Assembly: GCA_008638375.1 (NCBI GenBank)
Contig: CM018051.1
Span: 12,244,387 to 12,308,386 of the forward strand
Direction: 5' to 3'
Source: Nyssa sinensis
Lineage: Eukaryota; Streptophyta; Magnoliopsida; Cornales; Nyssaceae
Length of the DNA stretch: 64,000 bases
Position 1 is the first letter of the stretch; each line of letters opens with the position of its first letter. Made by a program: the position numbers and the translations under genes. Under the pieces are notes generated by a model, which was given only the letters and a program-made list of their open reading frames with translations, was not told where the DNA came from and did not search any database. Below, piece after piece: positions 34,522 through 46,540 of the stretch.

Positions 34522-36144
34522 ATGGTTGACACAAGGACTACCGTAGCTGCTATGGAGCGTATCGAGCGGTTGGAACAGTTGATGGAGAGGGTTATCGAGG
34601 CATAACCCCAGAGTCAGGCTGGTACGAATCAGACGGGCACTAGCCAGCTAGTACAATAGGAGCCGCCTGTCAACGTGGGTGCTAGTCAGGCAGTGCAACA
34701 AGAGCAGCCAGTTAACCAGAATACTAGCCAGCCAGCGCGACGGGGGTGGCCTATCAATAAGGGAAACTCTTAGAGGGATGAGTGTGATACGGTATTCCTA
34801 TACGAGCAGTTCCAGAAGATAAAGCTGCCATCTTTTGACGTTACCCAAGGAGCTATAGCTACAGAAGAGTGGCTCTTGGAGATGAACAAAATTTTTCACA
34901 TCTTGCCATGCACGGAGACATAGAAGGTGGCATATGCCACATATCGATTCAAGGGAGCTGCCCACAAATGGTAGTTGCTTGAGGAGGCCAGGGAGTCGGA
35001 CATGGACTGGCAGCGTTTTACTACGGTGTTCAATGAGAAGTACTTTCCCCGGGAAATGAAGAATCGAAAAATTGTTGAGTTCATGGTACTTCAGCAGGGC
35101 AATATGACAGTGGAGCAGTATGAGGCCGCATTCAATGAGTTGGCCAGATTTTCCCCAAATGTTATCAATAGTGAGGATTTTAAGGCCCGGAAGTTTGAGG
35201 AGGGGCTACAGTGGGCCATTGAGGACAGATTGAGGCCTCAGCGGTTACCTACCTTCAATGAGGCAGTGGCCACCGCCAGAATCATTGAGATGAGTGGTGA
35301 AGAGTTCGCCAAGAGACGGGCAAAGTAGAGGCCAGGTAGAGGTCAGAATCAGAGGGCGGGGTCTTCTTCCTCTAGGCAAAGACCCTCATTCACCAGACCC
35401 AGGACTGGATCCCGAACCACAGGGCCCAGTTTGAGGAGGCCAAGCACTACTGAGGGGACCCCAACTAAATACCCCAATTGTCAGAAAATTCACAAGGGTC
35501 AGTGTCTGAAGGACAGTAATGCTTGCTATTATTGCGGTTAGGTGGGACATTTTGCTAGAGAGTACCCTCAGAATAACAAAGCTACTGCCAGTGTTGCTTC
35601 AGTTAGGGCACCAGCACCCGTGTCTACAGCTACAACGAACAGGCCACTAAACCGTAGGAATGGACAGGGAAATGTTCCACAACAAGCCAGAAGGGTTTTT
35701 GCCATAGTGCTAGGGGATGTTCATGCTTCGACTTCTGTGGTCGCAGGTACTCTTTTAGTTTGTGCACAGCCTACCCATGTTTTATTTGATACTGGTTCTA
35801 CGCACTCTTTTATATCCCCTGCATATGCTGCTAAGTTGAACAGATCGACTGAACCCCTAGGATACTTGCTTAATGTGACTATACCATCGGGGCAATCATT
35901 AATGAGGGAGACCATGTATAAGAACTGTGAAATACAGATTATGGGGGTACCTTTACTTGCCGATATGATACCATTAGATATTTGTGGGTTTGACGTTATT
36001 CTTGGAATGGATTGGTTAACTACAAATCATGCCATGATAGATTGTGTGGCCAAGAGAGTGCTTATCCAGAGCCCCAGATTCCCGATTGTTGAGTTTGACG
36101 GGACCAGAGTGGTGGCCCTACCCTATTTTGTTTCTGCTATATAG
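34522..36144 (+). pseudogene. Element B gag and protease
   Basis: A single frame from the ATG at 34522 (M-V-D-T-R-T-T) runs to 36144 with several in-frame stops, among them ones near 34603, 34921 and 35326. The gag core shows R-F-K-G-A-A-H-K-W, F-N-E-K-Y-F-P and L-Q-Q-G-N-M-T-V-E-Q-Y. The zinc knuckle is C-Y-Y-C-G-stop-V-G-H-F-A-R-E-Y, with the last Cys now Tyr. The protease active site D-T-G-S-T-H-S-F-I-S is intact, and V-I-L-G-M-D-W-L follows. The single frame through gag and protease suggests a continuous gag-pol in the ancestor. Confidence 0.85.
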
Positions 36145-36180
36145 GCTAGACGTTTACTTCTCAAAGGGTGCCATGGTTTC

Positions 36181-37530
36181 TTGTGTAGTTTCCAAAACAC
36201 TAAGTCACAGCAGCCTATGTTGGAGCAGATTCCCATTGCTAGGGAATTCTCTGAGGTGTTTTTGGACGATCTTCCAAGAATGCCTATTGACCGAGAGATT
36301 GATTTTAACATCGATGTACTACCAGGCACTACACCGATATCTAAGACACTCTATCGAATGGCCCTAGCTAAGTTGAAGGAGTTAAAGTTACAGTTACAAA
36401 AACTACTAGACAAGGGTTTTATACGACCTAGCTCATCGCCATGGGGTGCACCTGTACTGTTTGTCAAGAAGAAAGATGGGACTATGAGGCTATTTATAGA
36501 CTATCGTGAATTGAATAAGGTTACCATCAAAAAAAAATATCCACTACCAAGAGTAGATGATTTATTTGACCAACTGAAAGGAGCTCAGGTGTTTTCAAAG
36601 ATTGATCTAAGGTCCGGCTATCATCAATTGAAAGTTAGGCCCACAGACATTCAAAAGACGGCGTTCAGAACACGGTATGGACATTATGAGTTTTTGGTCA
36701 TGCCTTTTGGAGTGACTAATGCCCCAGCCGCATTCATGGACTGAATGAATAGGGTGTTTAAGCCGTACTTGGACGATTTCATGATTGTATTCATTGATGA
36801 TATTCTGGTTTATTCTAAGAACCAGAAGGAACATGAGGTGCATTTGAGGAAGGTCCTACAGATGCTAGGGAGCAGAAGTTATACGCTAAGTTGAAGAAGT
36901 GTGAATTCTAGCTTCCAAGCATTTCTTTTTTAGGGCATGTGGTCAATAAGGATGGGATCTCCGTGAACTCCTAGAAGATAGAGGTTATTACCTAGTTGGC
37001 CCCGACCGACTACTGTCACAGAGGTTTGCAGTTTCATAGGTTTAGCTGGCTACTATAGGAGATTTGTCAAGAATTTTTCCAAGATAGCCATGCTAATCAC
37101 CCAGCTAACCAGGAAGAATACTCCATTCATTTGGACTGAAAAGAGGGAGCAAATTTTTCAAGAGCTGAAGAACCGATTGGTTATAGCTCCAATATTGACA
37201 GTACCAGATGGGACAGAGGGCTTCGTGATCTATAGTGATGGCTCACGCCAAGGCTTGGGATGTGTTCTGATGCAACAGGGAAAGGTAGTAGCTTATGCTT
37301 TATAGCAACTGAGGCCACATGAAAACAACTACCTAACTCACGACCTCGAGCTTGCAGCTATTGTCTTTGCCCTTAAAATCTGGAGGCATTATTTATACAG
37401 AGCCACATGTGAGATTTTCACTGATCACAAGAGCCTCAAGTACTTGTTTACGCAGAATGAGCTCAATATGCGCCAACAACTATGAGCTCAGTATTCAGTA
37501 CCATTTAGGGAAGGCGAATGTAGTAGCTGA
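36181..37530 (+). pseudogene. Element B reverse transcriptase and RNase H
   Basis: RT carries [38 protein letters not shown] and F-I-D-D-I-L-V-Y-S (F-x-D-D in place of the usual Y-x-D-D). A TGA follows F-M-D at about 36742, and a frame change occurs near 36860. RNase H from 37090 shows [32 protein letters not shown] and F-T-D-H-K-S-L-K-Y, with a stop at about 37303. Confidence 0.85.
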
Positions 37531-39073
37531 TGCTCTTAGCAGGAAGTCATCAGGGAGTCTTGCTTGCCTGTTGACTACACAGAAAGAGCTATTGCAGGAT
37601 TTAGAGACCATAAAGGTTGAGGTGATTCTGCCAGGTTCTATGGCCATGTGTGCTAATGTCACAATCGGTCTCACGATCGTTAACAATATCAAGGAATTGC
37701 AAGCTTATGATAGCAAGATTGTTAAGTTTTGTCAAGAGGCTAAGATTGGAAGGAATACAGATTTCTCTTTATGAGATACGGTGTCGTACTATCATGACAA
37801 GATCTGCATGCCAGACATACCTAAGATTAAGAAGGAGATTCTTGATGAGACACACAATTCTAGATTTGCTATATACCTAGGAAACACAAAAATGTACCAC
37901 AACATGAAGGGCATTTACTGGTGGTCAAGGATGAAGAAGGATATAGCCGAACACATTACACAATGTATAAAGTGCCAGTGGGTCAAGGTTGAACATCAGA
38001 AGCTAAGAGGGCTTCTACAATCACTGCCAATACCAGAGTGGAAATGGGAGCATATTACGATGGATTTTGTATCAGGGTTGCCTAAGACATCACATGGGAA
38101 TGATTTTATATGGGTGATCGTCGACAGACTAACAAAAATAGCCCATTTTCTTGCAACCTAGACGACTCAGACTTTAGAACGATTGGCCATGCTTTGTATC
38201 CGAGAGATCGTTTGATTACATGGAGTCCCAATATCCATTGTATCCGACCGAGATCCATGGTTTGTGTCTAAGTTCTAGAGGAGCCTACAGAAGGCTATAG
38301 GTACCGAGTTGAGTCTTAGCACTACATACCATCTCGAGACAGACAAACAGTCCAATAGGACGATACAGACATTAGAGGACCTATTAAGATTCTGTGTCAT
38401 TGATTTCAAGGGAAGTTGGGAGGACCAGTTGCCATTCCAATCCAGTATTGGTATGGCACCGTATGAGGCACTATATGGCAGGCAGTGTAGATCTCCACTA
38501 TGTTGGACGGAAGTGGGTGATAGGAAGTTATTTGGGCCAGAGATAGTAGAGCAGACCACCGATAAGATCCATCTGATCAGGCAACGCTTACTAGCAACTC
38601 AGAGTCAACAGAAGAGTTACGCTAACACGAGGAGGCAAGAGTTTAAGTTCATAACAAGTGACTATGTGTTTCTGAAGGTATCACCGATGAAAGGAGTGGT
38701 CAGATTTGGAAAGAGAGGGAAATTAGGGCCACGATACATTGGACCGGTCAAGATTGTTGGACGAGTTAGACCAGTAGCATATCGGCTAGCATTGCCATCT
38801 GAGTTAGCTCACGTACATGATGTGTTCTATGTTTCGATGTTAAGGAAATGTGTGCATAACCCAGATCAGATAATCGAACACGAGCTGCTAGATGTACAGG
38901 AGGATTTAAGTTATATTGAGCAGCCGGTACAGATTTTAGACCGACGAGAGGAAGTTCTACGAAACAAGACCATTTCACTGGTGAAGGTATTATGGAGGAA
39001 TTCTCGACTTAAAGAAGCCACTTGGGAATGAGAAAATGAAATGCGTGCTCAGTATCCTCATTTATTTGCATAA
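37531..39073 (+). pseudogene. Element B integrase with C-terminal chromodomain
   Basis: The zinc module is decayed around Y-H-N-M-K-G-I-Y-W-W and C-I-K-C-Q. The core has T-M-D-F-V-S-G-L-P (Asp 1) and V-S-D-R-D-P-W-F (Asp 2). The third block reads Q-S-N-R-T-I-Q, where relatives have Q-S-E-R-T-I-Q, so the catalytic Glu is Asn. The G-P-Y/V-like linker, V-H-D-V-F-Y-V-S-M-L-R-K-C and a final P-V-Q-I-L-D-R-R, V-K-V-L-W-R, E-A-T-W-E form the chromodomain end. It finishes at a natural TAA (39071-39073). Stops at 38159 and 39029 interrupt it. Confidence 0.85.
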
Positions 39074-39110
39074 TGATTTAGTCAAGTTTGGGGGACCAAA
39101 CTTATTTAAA

Positions 39111-39120
39111 GGGGGGAGAA
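39111..39120 (+). other. Polypurine tract of element B
   Basis: GGGGGGAGAA directly precedes TGTAATACCCTGACCC, the 3' LTR start. Confidence 0.9.
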
Positions 39121-39512
39121 TGTAATACCCTGACCCAATTGTAACCGAGCCAATAAGGCCTAATGCTACGATGATGAAATAAACGGGTTGAATTTCAATA
39201 GCTTGAATATATGGACGATGCCAGGGCAAACGAATAGCGAAAAAAAATATATAAATAAATAAATAAAGAAAGAAAAATAAAGTAAAAATTAGAAAGATAA
39301 AATAAAATAAAACTAAAATAAAAATAAAATAAGAATTAGAAATAAATAAAATATATATATATATAGAAATTGAATATGTGAAAAATATATGTATATATAA
39401 AGGTGTAAATATATGTGAAGGTGTAATATGTATATCAGTTACAATATGTAACTGAAAAACAAAAGAAGAGAAATGAGGGGGAGAGTTATAAGCGTAGGGA
39501 AGTGAATGGCCA

Positions 39513-39557
<45 letters not shown>

Positions 39558-42312
39558 AGAATGAAGGGGGCGGGTATAAAAAATAAATGAAGGAAGCATG
39601 CGTTAGACTGGAGAAAAAAAAAAGTAAAAGCAAAGAAGAAAAAAACGAAGCAGCACTATGGCACAAGAAGCAAGAAGAAAAACAAAACAAAGCGAAGAAA
39701 AGGTGGTCTGGAGCACTGCATGCGTGGATCCATTAGCCTTGCATGAGTTGTACGAGAAGAGGAGGAGTAAAGGAGCCAAGGAGATCGGGACGGAGGGGAG
39801 GAAATTCAGGACGTGAAGCCGGGACGACTCGAACACCTACGCGCACACTTGGAAAGGTAAGCTGGATCAAATTCAATTTTTTAAAATTTAAGCATGAAAT
39901 ATAGATTTGATGATAGGGACTTTATGAGCATGGAATGAGGATCATTTTTTAAAAAAAAATGAAGGAAAACGGGTTAGAAATGAGGGAGAAATCAGCATGT
40001 ACAGGTTGTGGTGGATTGAATTGGTTTGAGCGATTTTGAGCATGAAACATTGTTTAAATCATGGGAAAATTATCCTCTTAGGTGCAAGAAATTTATAGGA
40101 TCAAAACGGTGAAGAAAAAGGTGGGAAAATGGAAGGAAAAAGGGCTGGCCGGAAAATCGCACAGCTTCAATGGAGCTGTGGTTTTCCCTATTTTGGGGGA
40201 GATCCGGCACTCCGATCGGAAAACTGAGGCTAGATTTGAGTTTCCCATGACCTGTAAGTATGAACCCCACTGAAAAACGCAAGAAAATCAGTCACCGGCG
40301 AGTCGTCGTTGACGGATAAGATGATCAGCCATGCGCTGCGGGAGGGTGTTGTGTGGTTGAGTTTTTGCTTCTTGATTTGGGCCAAATTGGGTCGGGTCAG
40401 ATGACCCACCCATTCAGAGGGCTGCCCAACACTGTTTCTTTATGGGTTATGTTATAAATTGGAGATTGGGGGGTGTTTGGTTGTAAATGAGAAGCTATCC
40501 ATTGTTTGGCTTACAATTTACAGTTGTACAGGAAATGAAAAAAAATTGTATGGGCAGTGACTTAAACATATGACCAAGGGGGAAGGGTGATAAGGATGGA
40601 CCATTGTGCCACTAAGGCACATGTGATCAAGTTGCACTCAAATAATATATGTATTGGTTACAATTAATTAACTTAATAAAGTAGTTAAATTAACTAAATT
40701 TGAATTAAATTTCGACGTGTAAATTAGTCGAATGAATAATGAAAACTTACTGTTTTGGACCTTCTGGATTCAATGGTGAGGTCCGTTTCACGAGACGGAG
40801 TCCCATAAAATAAAATGGCAGTAGAAAAACCAAAATGACCAAAATGCCCCTACGTCGAAGATGAGTCAAACGGACTCCGATTGAGTTAAATAAATAGTGA
40901 ATTTTTATTATTTCAAACCTTCTGGACTCAATAGTGAAGTCCAAATTGTGAAAAAAAAAAAAACTCAAAAAATAGAGACGTGTAAATGACCATTTATCCT
41001 TGGGTAAATTAGATCCAAGTAGAAGTCGTAAAAATATAAAGTAATAAAAGAAATATTTAGAGTAACGAGGCATAAATTTGATAAATGACATTAAATTTGA
41101 AGCTTGTTTACTGATATATAGGAGACTTGAAAGGAAAAGGGAAGGTCACGGAATACTAAGACGCATTGAAAAGGTAAGTAAATTCCTATATTTGATACGT
41201 GGTTTTCCAAGCCACGATATTTCCATTACTACCAAAACTTGTACTCGTATATGTATTCACTGTCGTTGTTCCCACCATGGATATTGTTCTACCTAGTGGA
41301 TGCCTATTGGTTGATATCTCATGATTGGATTCATTATATTGATGTCTATTCACTGTATGCTTATGTTATGATGTTCCATGCTTGTACACTTCATATGGAA
41401 TATAATAGAATCCTGATTTATGTTAAGTGTCGGGTTTTGTGCTTAGTCACATTACCCATCTGATACTATCTGATTGACTGGGACCTACGGGTCAATTTAT
41501 GGGACCTACGGGTCAAACGAACACATGGCAATGATGGCATTTTTATGCAGTGAGTTTAATGGGCATTTTATATGCATTTATGTTAATGGGGGTATGTCAG
41601 GCCCCAAAAGACCGAGGGTCTGTCAAACCCTGAATAGATTAAAGACATCACTCATGTTTAATTGATATATTGGCGTTTATTAGATTCATAGGATGTTTCC
41701 ATTTCCCTATGAATAGTTTTATGTTGATTGTTCTTTATTTATTGGACTTGACTGTGATCTTTTTATTGTGGCAGTATTTATGTTAATTGTGATCATTGGG
41801 CCTATTCCATATTCATGCTACACTATCACTCTTGATTGTTATTGTACCCTATCATTCATTGGTCATTGTGGCATTTTACAGTTGACTGCAACCATTGTCA
41901 TGACTGGTTATCATGTTACCTTGAATTGTATTCATCTATGTCATCCCCATCCATATTGGGGATAGGTTTTTACTTACTGAGCTTTGTTAGCTCACCCCTT
42001 ATATTTTATTTTTTAGGTGAGAACGCTACAGAACCACAGTAGGAGATTCGGAGCGCGTAGGGAGGCGGTTGAGGAGCACAATAGAATACAGTAGTTTTTT
42101 CCATGCACTCACTACCTAAAAGTGGTTTATGTTTGGTTATTGTTAGACTTATTTTCAGTTTTTGAACAATGTTGTAATAAAGCTTCCACACTTTGATGTT
42201 ATGGTTATATTGCTTATTGTTATCATTGGTAAAAGAATGTAAAAAGTAGAGACGGCCACTAGGCCGGCCTCACGACATGAGATCTGCATAAAGTGGGTTT
42301 CGGGTCATGACA
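39121..42312 (+). repeat. 3' LTR of element B (3192 bp)
   Basis: It starts TGTAATACCCTGACCC and ends GGTCATGACA, with full homology to the 5' LTR from about 39265 on. A (GA)n run at 39516-39552 is much longer than its counterpart at 31559-31570. Differences from the 5' LTR that I sampled between 41200 and 41990 are mostly transitions. Confidence 0.88.
39516..39552. repeat. (GA)n microsatellite in the 3' LTR of B
   Basis: About 18 units; the 5' LTR has about 6 at the same place. Confidence 0.95.
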
Positions 42313-44308
42313 TGTAACATAGCAGAAGACAATAAAGTAAAAAGAGTCACATGTTCATACCAGTCTGTTAATATAAAAGTATGGTCTGTAAGATTTCTAA
42401 TCATCACCTCATTCCTAGGACGTGAATACACAAGAGTGCTACAAGACTGTACTACTATTACCTTTACTTTATCAAAATGTCCAATCTTTAACCGGAGTCT
42501 CCTACCTTCTGTCTTTTGTATCATTCCCTAAAAAATATATATAAATAGGAGTGAGCTACACAAGCTCAGTAAGTAAGTTCCCTACCCTGCTATGTGTACA
42601 AGATCTGAAAGAAACTGAGTAACAAGAATATGATAGCCAGTCAATATCATACAACAATCTCAGCTCAGTAACGTATATCAACTGATTAGTGATACAAATG
42701 ATAATCAAAGTAACAATCATACCTCATCAAGGAATATCAATGATCAGGACTAACAATCAAAGCTCGTCAATGAATCTCAAATAATCATAGTACGTACTTA
42801 ATAAACGCTAAGCAACTACCTGATTATTCATACAAGAATATGATCAGACAATGAATCTCAATAAGAAGATAATGATGTCAAATCTGGTGGATGTTATCTG
42901 CTACCCCTCTCTCGGGGCAAGGAACTGCTACCCCTCTCTCGGGGTTAGACACTGCTACCCCTCTCTCGGGGCTAGGAACTACTACCCCTCTCTTGGGGCT
43001 ATTCTACCCATTCACATGGAGTTGTGACTGAGCACAAATCTGGCACTAATAAACTAGCAAGATCATGCTACTCCACAGAAAAGAATGTGGAGCATAACTG
43101 GTTCAAAGTAACATAATATAACTATAGCTTTTTACGGCTATGTTACCGGGCTGCCAAGAACAACAATATCTGGCCTTCTCGGCTATACGTACAACACATG
43201 TACAAAATCTCATGAATCAGAATATAACATCATCAAATGATATGGAAATCAAGAGCAAGATACAATATCATGGCTAAGCTATTCCACTGGGAAGCAATAT
43301 CACATAATGGAATCATCAAGAATCTAATATAGCAAAGAAGAGTACAAATGCGTATAGAAAAACTGTGACATGGCTAGGAATGCATGACATGCAGAGGTTG
43401 GTATTACTTACTTTTTATTGTCTCAAGTAAATCAAGTTATTCCTTTTTTTTTCCTTCTGACGCTCTTGTTATTCAGAAAATCTACTCAGTCTATAGCCGT
43501 AATCAAGCTATGCCACGTATTAAAAGATGCCTATCATGGCTATAAATATTTTATTTACTAATTTAGACCTCATCATTGTGTCCAGAACATCGGTTAAAAT
43601 TAATTTAAACTTTTACAGATCTCAATTTAAACTCCTCGATTGAAAAGAGCATAATGGTCATTTTCTATTTTTACGTGTCTTTATTTTCAAGGCCTCTTTT
43701 CATGATTTTGACTTTACCATTGGGTTCGAAATATTTGAGATAATAAAAATTGACTATTTGTTTAACTAATTTGGATATCAAAATTATTTTTTTTAATTAA
43801 ATCAATTTAATTAAATTTAATCATTTACTCTTTATTTCCAAAACCTGTAACTACATGTTTCTACTTCATTTTTATCTCTTTTTCTTTTATTCTATTTGTA
43901 TTTTAATCCTTAAATCATGCTTCATAAATCCCTTTAAATGAATAAATCTAAAATGTTTCTGTAAAAATTTGAGATTCAAAACCTACTTACAGTTTTTTGT
44001 CAATTTTTTTTTTCTCTGGCCTGCTGCAGCACTTCTTCTTCCTGCTTCTTCTTCTTCTGCCTTCTTTTTTTCCTGGTTTCCTGCGCCTCTGCTCCTCTCT
44101 CTCTCTCTTTCGCTTTCTCAGTTTCTCTTCTCATTTTTCTCTTAAAGCTTACGCACATATATGTATATAAACACTCTCAGCCCAACTTTTTTGACTTTTC
44201 CCACAAGCTTCTCACTTTTATTACTTTTTTTTTTTTCTTCTAGCTTCTACAGACTTCTTATTTCCCACGGCTTCTTCTGCTTTCTTTTCACTTCTTTTCT
44301 TTCCATTT

Positions 44309-44344
<36 letters not shown>

Positions 44345-44743
44345 AGCTTCTACTGCTTTCTTTTTACTTCTTTTCTTTTCATTTCCTTTTATTTCGTTTT
44401 ATCTTATTTTTTTATTTCATTTTATTTTATTTTTACTTTTTTTTTGTATTCACATGCTCACTCACTTATATATATTTTTATTTCTTTATATTTATGTACA
44501 TTTAAATACACATATATTTTCACTCACATGCACCTTCATCGTAAATATCGGGTTTCCGGCACGACAGTCCTCAAATATTTGAAACTGTCTGTCCTTTATC
44601 CTCATGCTTCGTTTGCTGAACATGTCATTACCGTATACATTAAATTTTATTTAAATAATAAATTTGTATTTAGTTCGAAGTTACATGTTATAGCCCGGTT
44701 CAACTCAGGTTGGTTACAGACTAACTCGGGTCGAGGTATTACA
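42313..44743 (-). repeat. 5' LTR of element A, truncated at its left edge (2431 bp)
   Basis: It aligns with 26681-29189. The terminal ~120 bases and the primer binding site are missing where element B abuts. Four minisatellite units lie at 42901-43003 and an (AT)n run at 44318-44341. The right end GGTATTACA is followed by the GAATG duplication. Confidence 0.8.
42901..43003. repeat. Minisatellite in the right LTR of A, 4 units
   Basis: It has the same ~27-base unit as 27259-27408, with a lower copy number. Confidence 0.85.
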
Positions 44744-44748
44744 GAATG
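44744..44748. repeat. Target-site duplication GAATG of element A, right
   Basis: Partner of 26554-26558. Confidence 0.9.
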
Positions 44749-45290
44749 TGCCAATTATATCGATCTCAATAAGAATTGCCCTAAGGATAGTTTGCTGGTA
44801 TCCAAATTGATTAATTGGTGAACACTACGACAAGTCATAAACTCCTAAACTTCATAAATGCCTACTTCGGATATAACTAAATTGAAATGTGCCTTCCAAA
44901 TCAGGAGAAGATTTCTTTAATCACAGGGCGTGACCTTTATTATTACAAATTCATGCCTTTCAACTTGAAGAATGCAAGGGCCACTTCTGAGATTGGTAAA
45001 CAATATGTTCCAAGATTAGATTGGTATCATAATAGAGGTATGAATTGATCAGAAGGCGAAGGAGGAAGAACCACATCAACCACTTGGCTCAAACCATTGA
45101 GATTCTCAAGCAACACATAATGACGTTGAATTCCTCTAAGTGTACCTTTTGAGTCTTTGAGGGAAAGTTTGGCTTCATTGTATCCCAAAATGGAATAGAA
45201 GCAGCTCCACTACAAATTAAGGCCTTTCTTGACATAAGGTCCCCCAAAACTAAAAAGGAGATTCAAAAGTTTAAATGGAAGGGTGGCAGC
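44744..45290 (+). pseudogene. T1 reverse transcriptase, continuation
   Basis: Directly after element A the reading continues N-Y-I-D-L-N-K-N-C-P-K-D-S, the block that follows R-x-C in gypsy RT. It then goes on with a decayed D-A-Y-S-G-Y-N-type segment at 44850-44880. The stop codons and frame changes here are dense, and the catalytic Y-x-D-D box is not recognisable. Confidence 0.75.
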
Positions 45291-45299
45291 CCTCAATCG

Positions 45300-46160
45300 G
45301 TTCATTTTTTAAAGCTCTAAAAAAGAATAAATCACTTGAGTGGACTCCACAAAGTGAGCAAGCATTCCAAATGTTGAAGAATTACATGAGTTCTGTATAA
45401 CTACTATCATATCTAGTACTTGGAGAGAAGCTATACTTATACTTAGTTGTTTCAGCTCAAACCGTCAACTCTACTCTAATCATGGGAATGCGGGGAGTTT
45501 AGAAGCTTGTCTTTTATGTTAGCAAAGCACTCATAAATGCAGTAACAATATATTCAAATCTGGAGAAGTTAGTATATGGGTTGATCGTCTCTATAAGAAA
45601 GCTTAGACCTTAATCCAAGCTCACACAATCGTTGTACTAACCTCACACCCACTTTGATTAGTATTACACAAGTCGAAGGTCCCAAGGCAAATGGCTAAGT
45701 GGTCAGTGAATTTTGACAAACTTGATATACATTTTGTTGTCAACAGCTATTAAGGCTCAAGTTTTGGCAAATTTGATTTCTGAATTTACCAATGCCCCAC
45801 ATCAACCTGAGGTCCAAATCATGACAGTGGCAATTAAGTCAGGTTTTGGATACTTCATATAGATGGATCGTTAAACAACAAAGGGTCTAGGGCAAGGATA
45901 ATACTCCAGATACTAGATGGCATACGTTTAGAAAAAGGAAGTTAGGTTTGGCTCCAAAACCTCGAACAACGATGTAAATAGGAGGCATTGATTGTCAAAT
46001 TAAAGATGGCCAAGTTATATAGAGCGGATTGGTCAAAAGTTTCTGTGAGTCCCAACATTTCGTGAACCATGTTCTAGGATAGTACAGAGTTTAGGATACA
46101 AGGATGACTCAATACTTGAAGAATAGTAGTGCAGTCGCTAATTTAGCTGCTGCAATGAAT
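45300..46160 (+). pseudogene. T1 RNase H and second (archaeal-type) RNase H remnants
   Basis: At 45300-45620 the order F-F-K-A-L-K-K-N, L-E-W-T-P, F-Q-M-L-K-N-Y, L-Y-L-V-V-S, V-F-Y-V-S-K-A-L, L-E-K-L-V and R-K-L-R-P marks the normal gypsy RNase H. At about 45845-46150 a decayed I-D-G-S-L-N-N-K-G-S-R-A-R-I-I-L corresponds to the second RNase H that Tat-lineage elements carry after the first. Both are frameshifted. Confidence 0.65.
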
Positions 46161-46339
46161 TTCAGTTGAGAATTATTATAAAAATTGACTTCCAAGAAAT
46201 GTCTAGCATAAAGCAAAGTAATGTGTCGATCTAGATCTTACCAGTAGATCAGTCACAGAACTAGATGGACCCAATAATTCAATACATGAATAATGGTACT
46301 CTCTTATAAGATGAGGTCCAAGCCATAAAAACCGAACTC

Positions 46340-46540
46340 AAATCAGCTCGGTATATCGTAATAAAAGGAAGACTTTACAGAAAGTTATATAGCCAAACCA
46401 TTACTTCTTTGTCTCAGACAAGACGAGCTCATTATGTCCTTCAAGAGATTCATGAAAGGATTTGTGACAACCATTTGGGTGAAAGATCCCTAGCTCATAG
46501 AGCTTTAACTCAAGACTATTTTTGGCCAAGATTACAAAGT
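46340..46540 (+). pseudogene. T1 integrase zinc-binding module, truncated
   Basis: The frame reads L-Y-R-K-L-Y, A-H-Y-V-L-Q-E-I-H-E-R-I-C-D-N-H, R-A-L-T-Q-D-Y-F-W-P-R-L. This is the HHCC module just before the integrase core, and similarity ends before the paired Cys. T1 is truncated here. What follows is ordinary AT-rich sequence. Confidence 0.7.

Larger units (their letters stand above)
31296..42312 (+). mobile_element. Element B: Tekay/Del-like chromovirus, nested in element A
   Basis: 5' LTR ~31296-34349 and 3' LTR 39121-42312 are near-identical over about 3 kb. A primer site for initiator tRNA-Met follows the 5' LTR at 34353, and a GGGGGGAGAA tract precedes the 3' LTR. Gag, protease, RT, RNase H, integrase and a chromodomain are in order on the plus strand. 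The 5' LTR lacks its first ~180 bases. Coding regions carry several stops and frameshifts, and the third integrase catalytic residue is changed. The chromodomain after integrase and the RT wording point to the Tekay/Del branch (inference). Confidence 0.88.
26559..44743 (-). mobile_element. Element A: Ty3/gypsy LTR element without recognisable pol, with element B nested in it
   Basis: LTRs at 26559-29189 and 42313-44743 read on the minus strand from TGTAATACC to GTCGTGACA. The duplication GAATG at 26554-26558 and 44744-44748 is perfect. A purine tract (C14 on the plus strand) sits at 29190-29207 beside the left LTR, so the left LTR is the 3' one and the element points to the minus strand. The remaining interior (29190-~31295, about 2.1 kb) has only a gag fragment and no RT or integrase. 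Element B (~31296-42312) accounts for the rest. The primer site and the first ~120 plus-strand bases of the right LTR are missing at the B junctions. Confidence 0.85.
24546..46540 (+). mobile_element. Tat-type Ty3/gypsy remnant (T1), split by an 18.2 kb insertion
   Basis: The left part (24546-26558) holds gag, protease and the start of RT. The right part (44749-46540) continues RT at the very next codon and goes on to RNase H, a second RNase H and the integrase zinc-binding module. Element A sits between with a GAATG duplication, so the two parts were once contiguous (about 3.8 kb). No LTRs are seen. The left end abuts the copia LTR and the right end stops within the integrase N terminus. Stops and frameshifts are frequent throughout. 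Confidence 0.85.
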
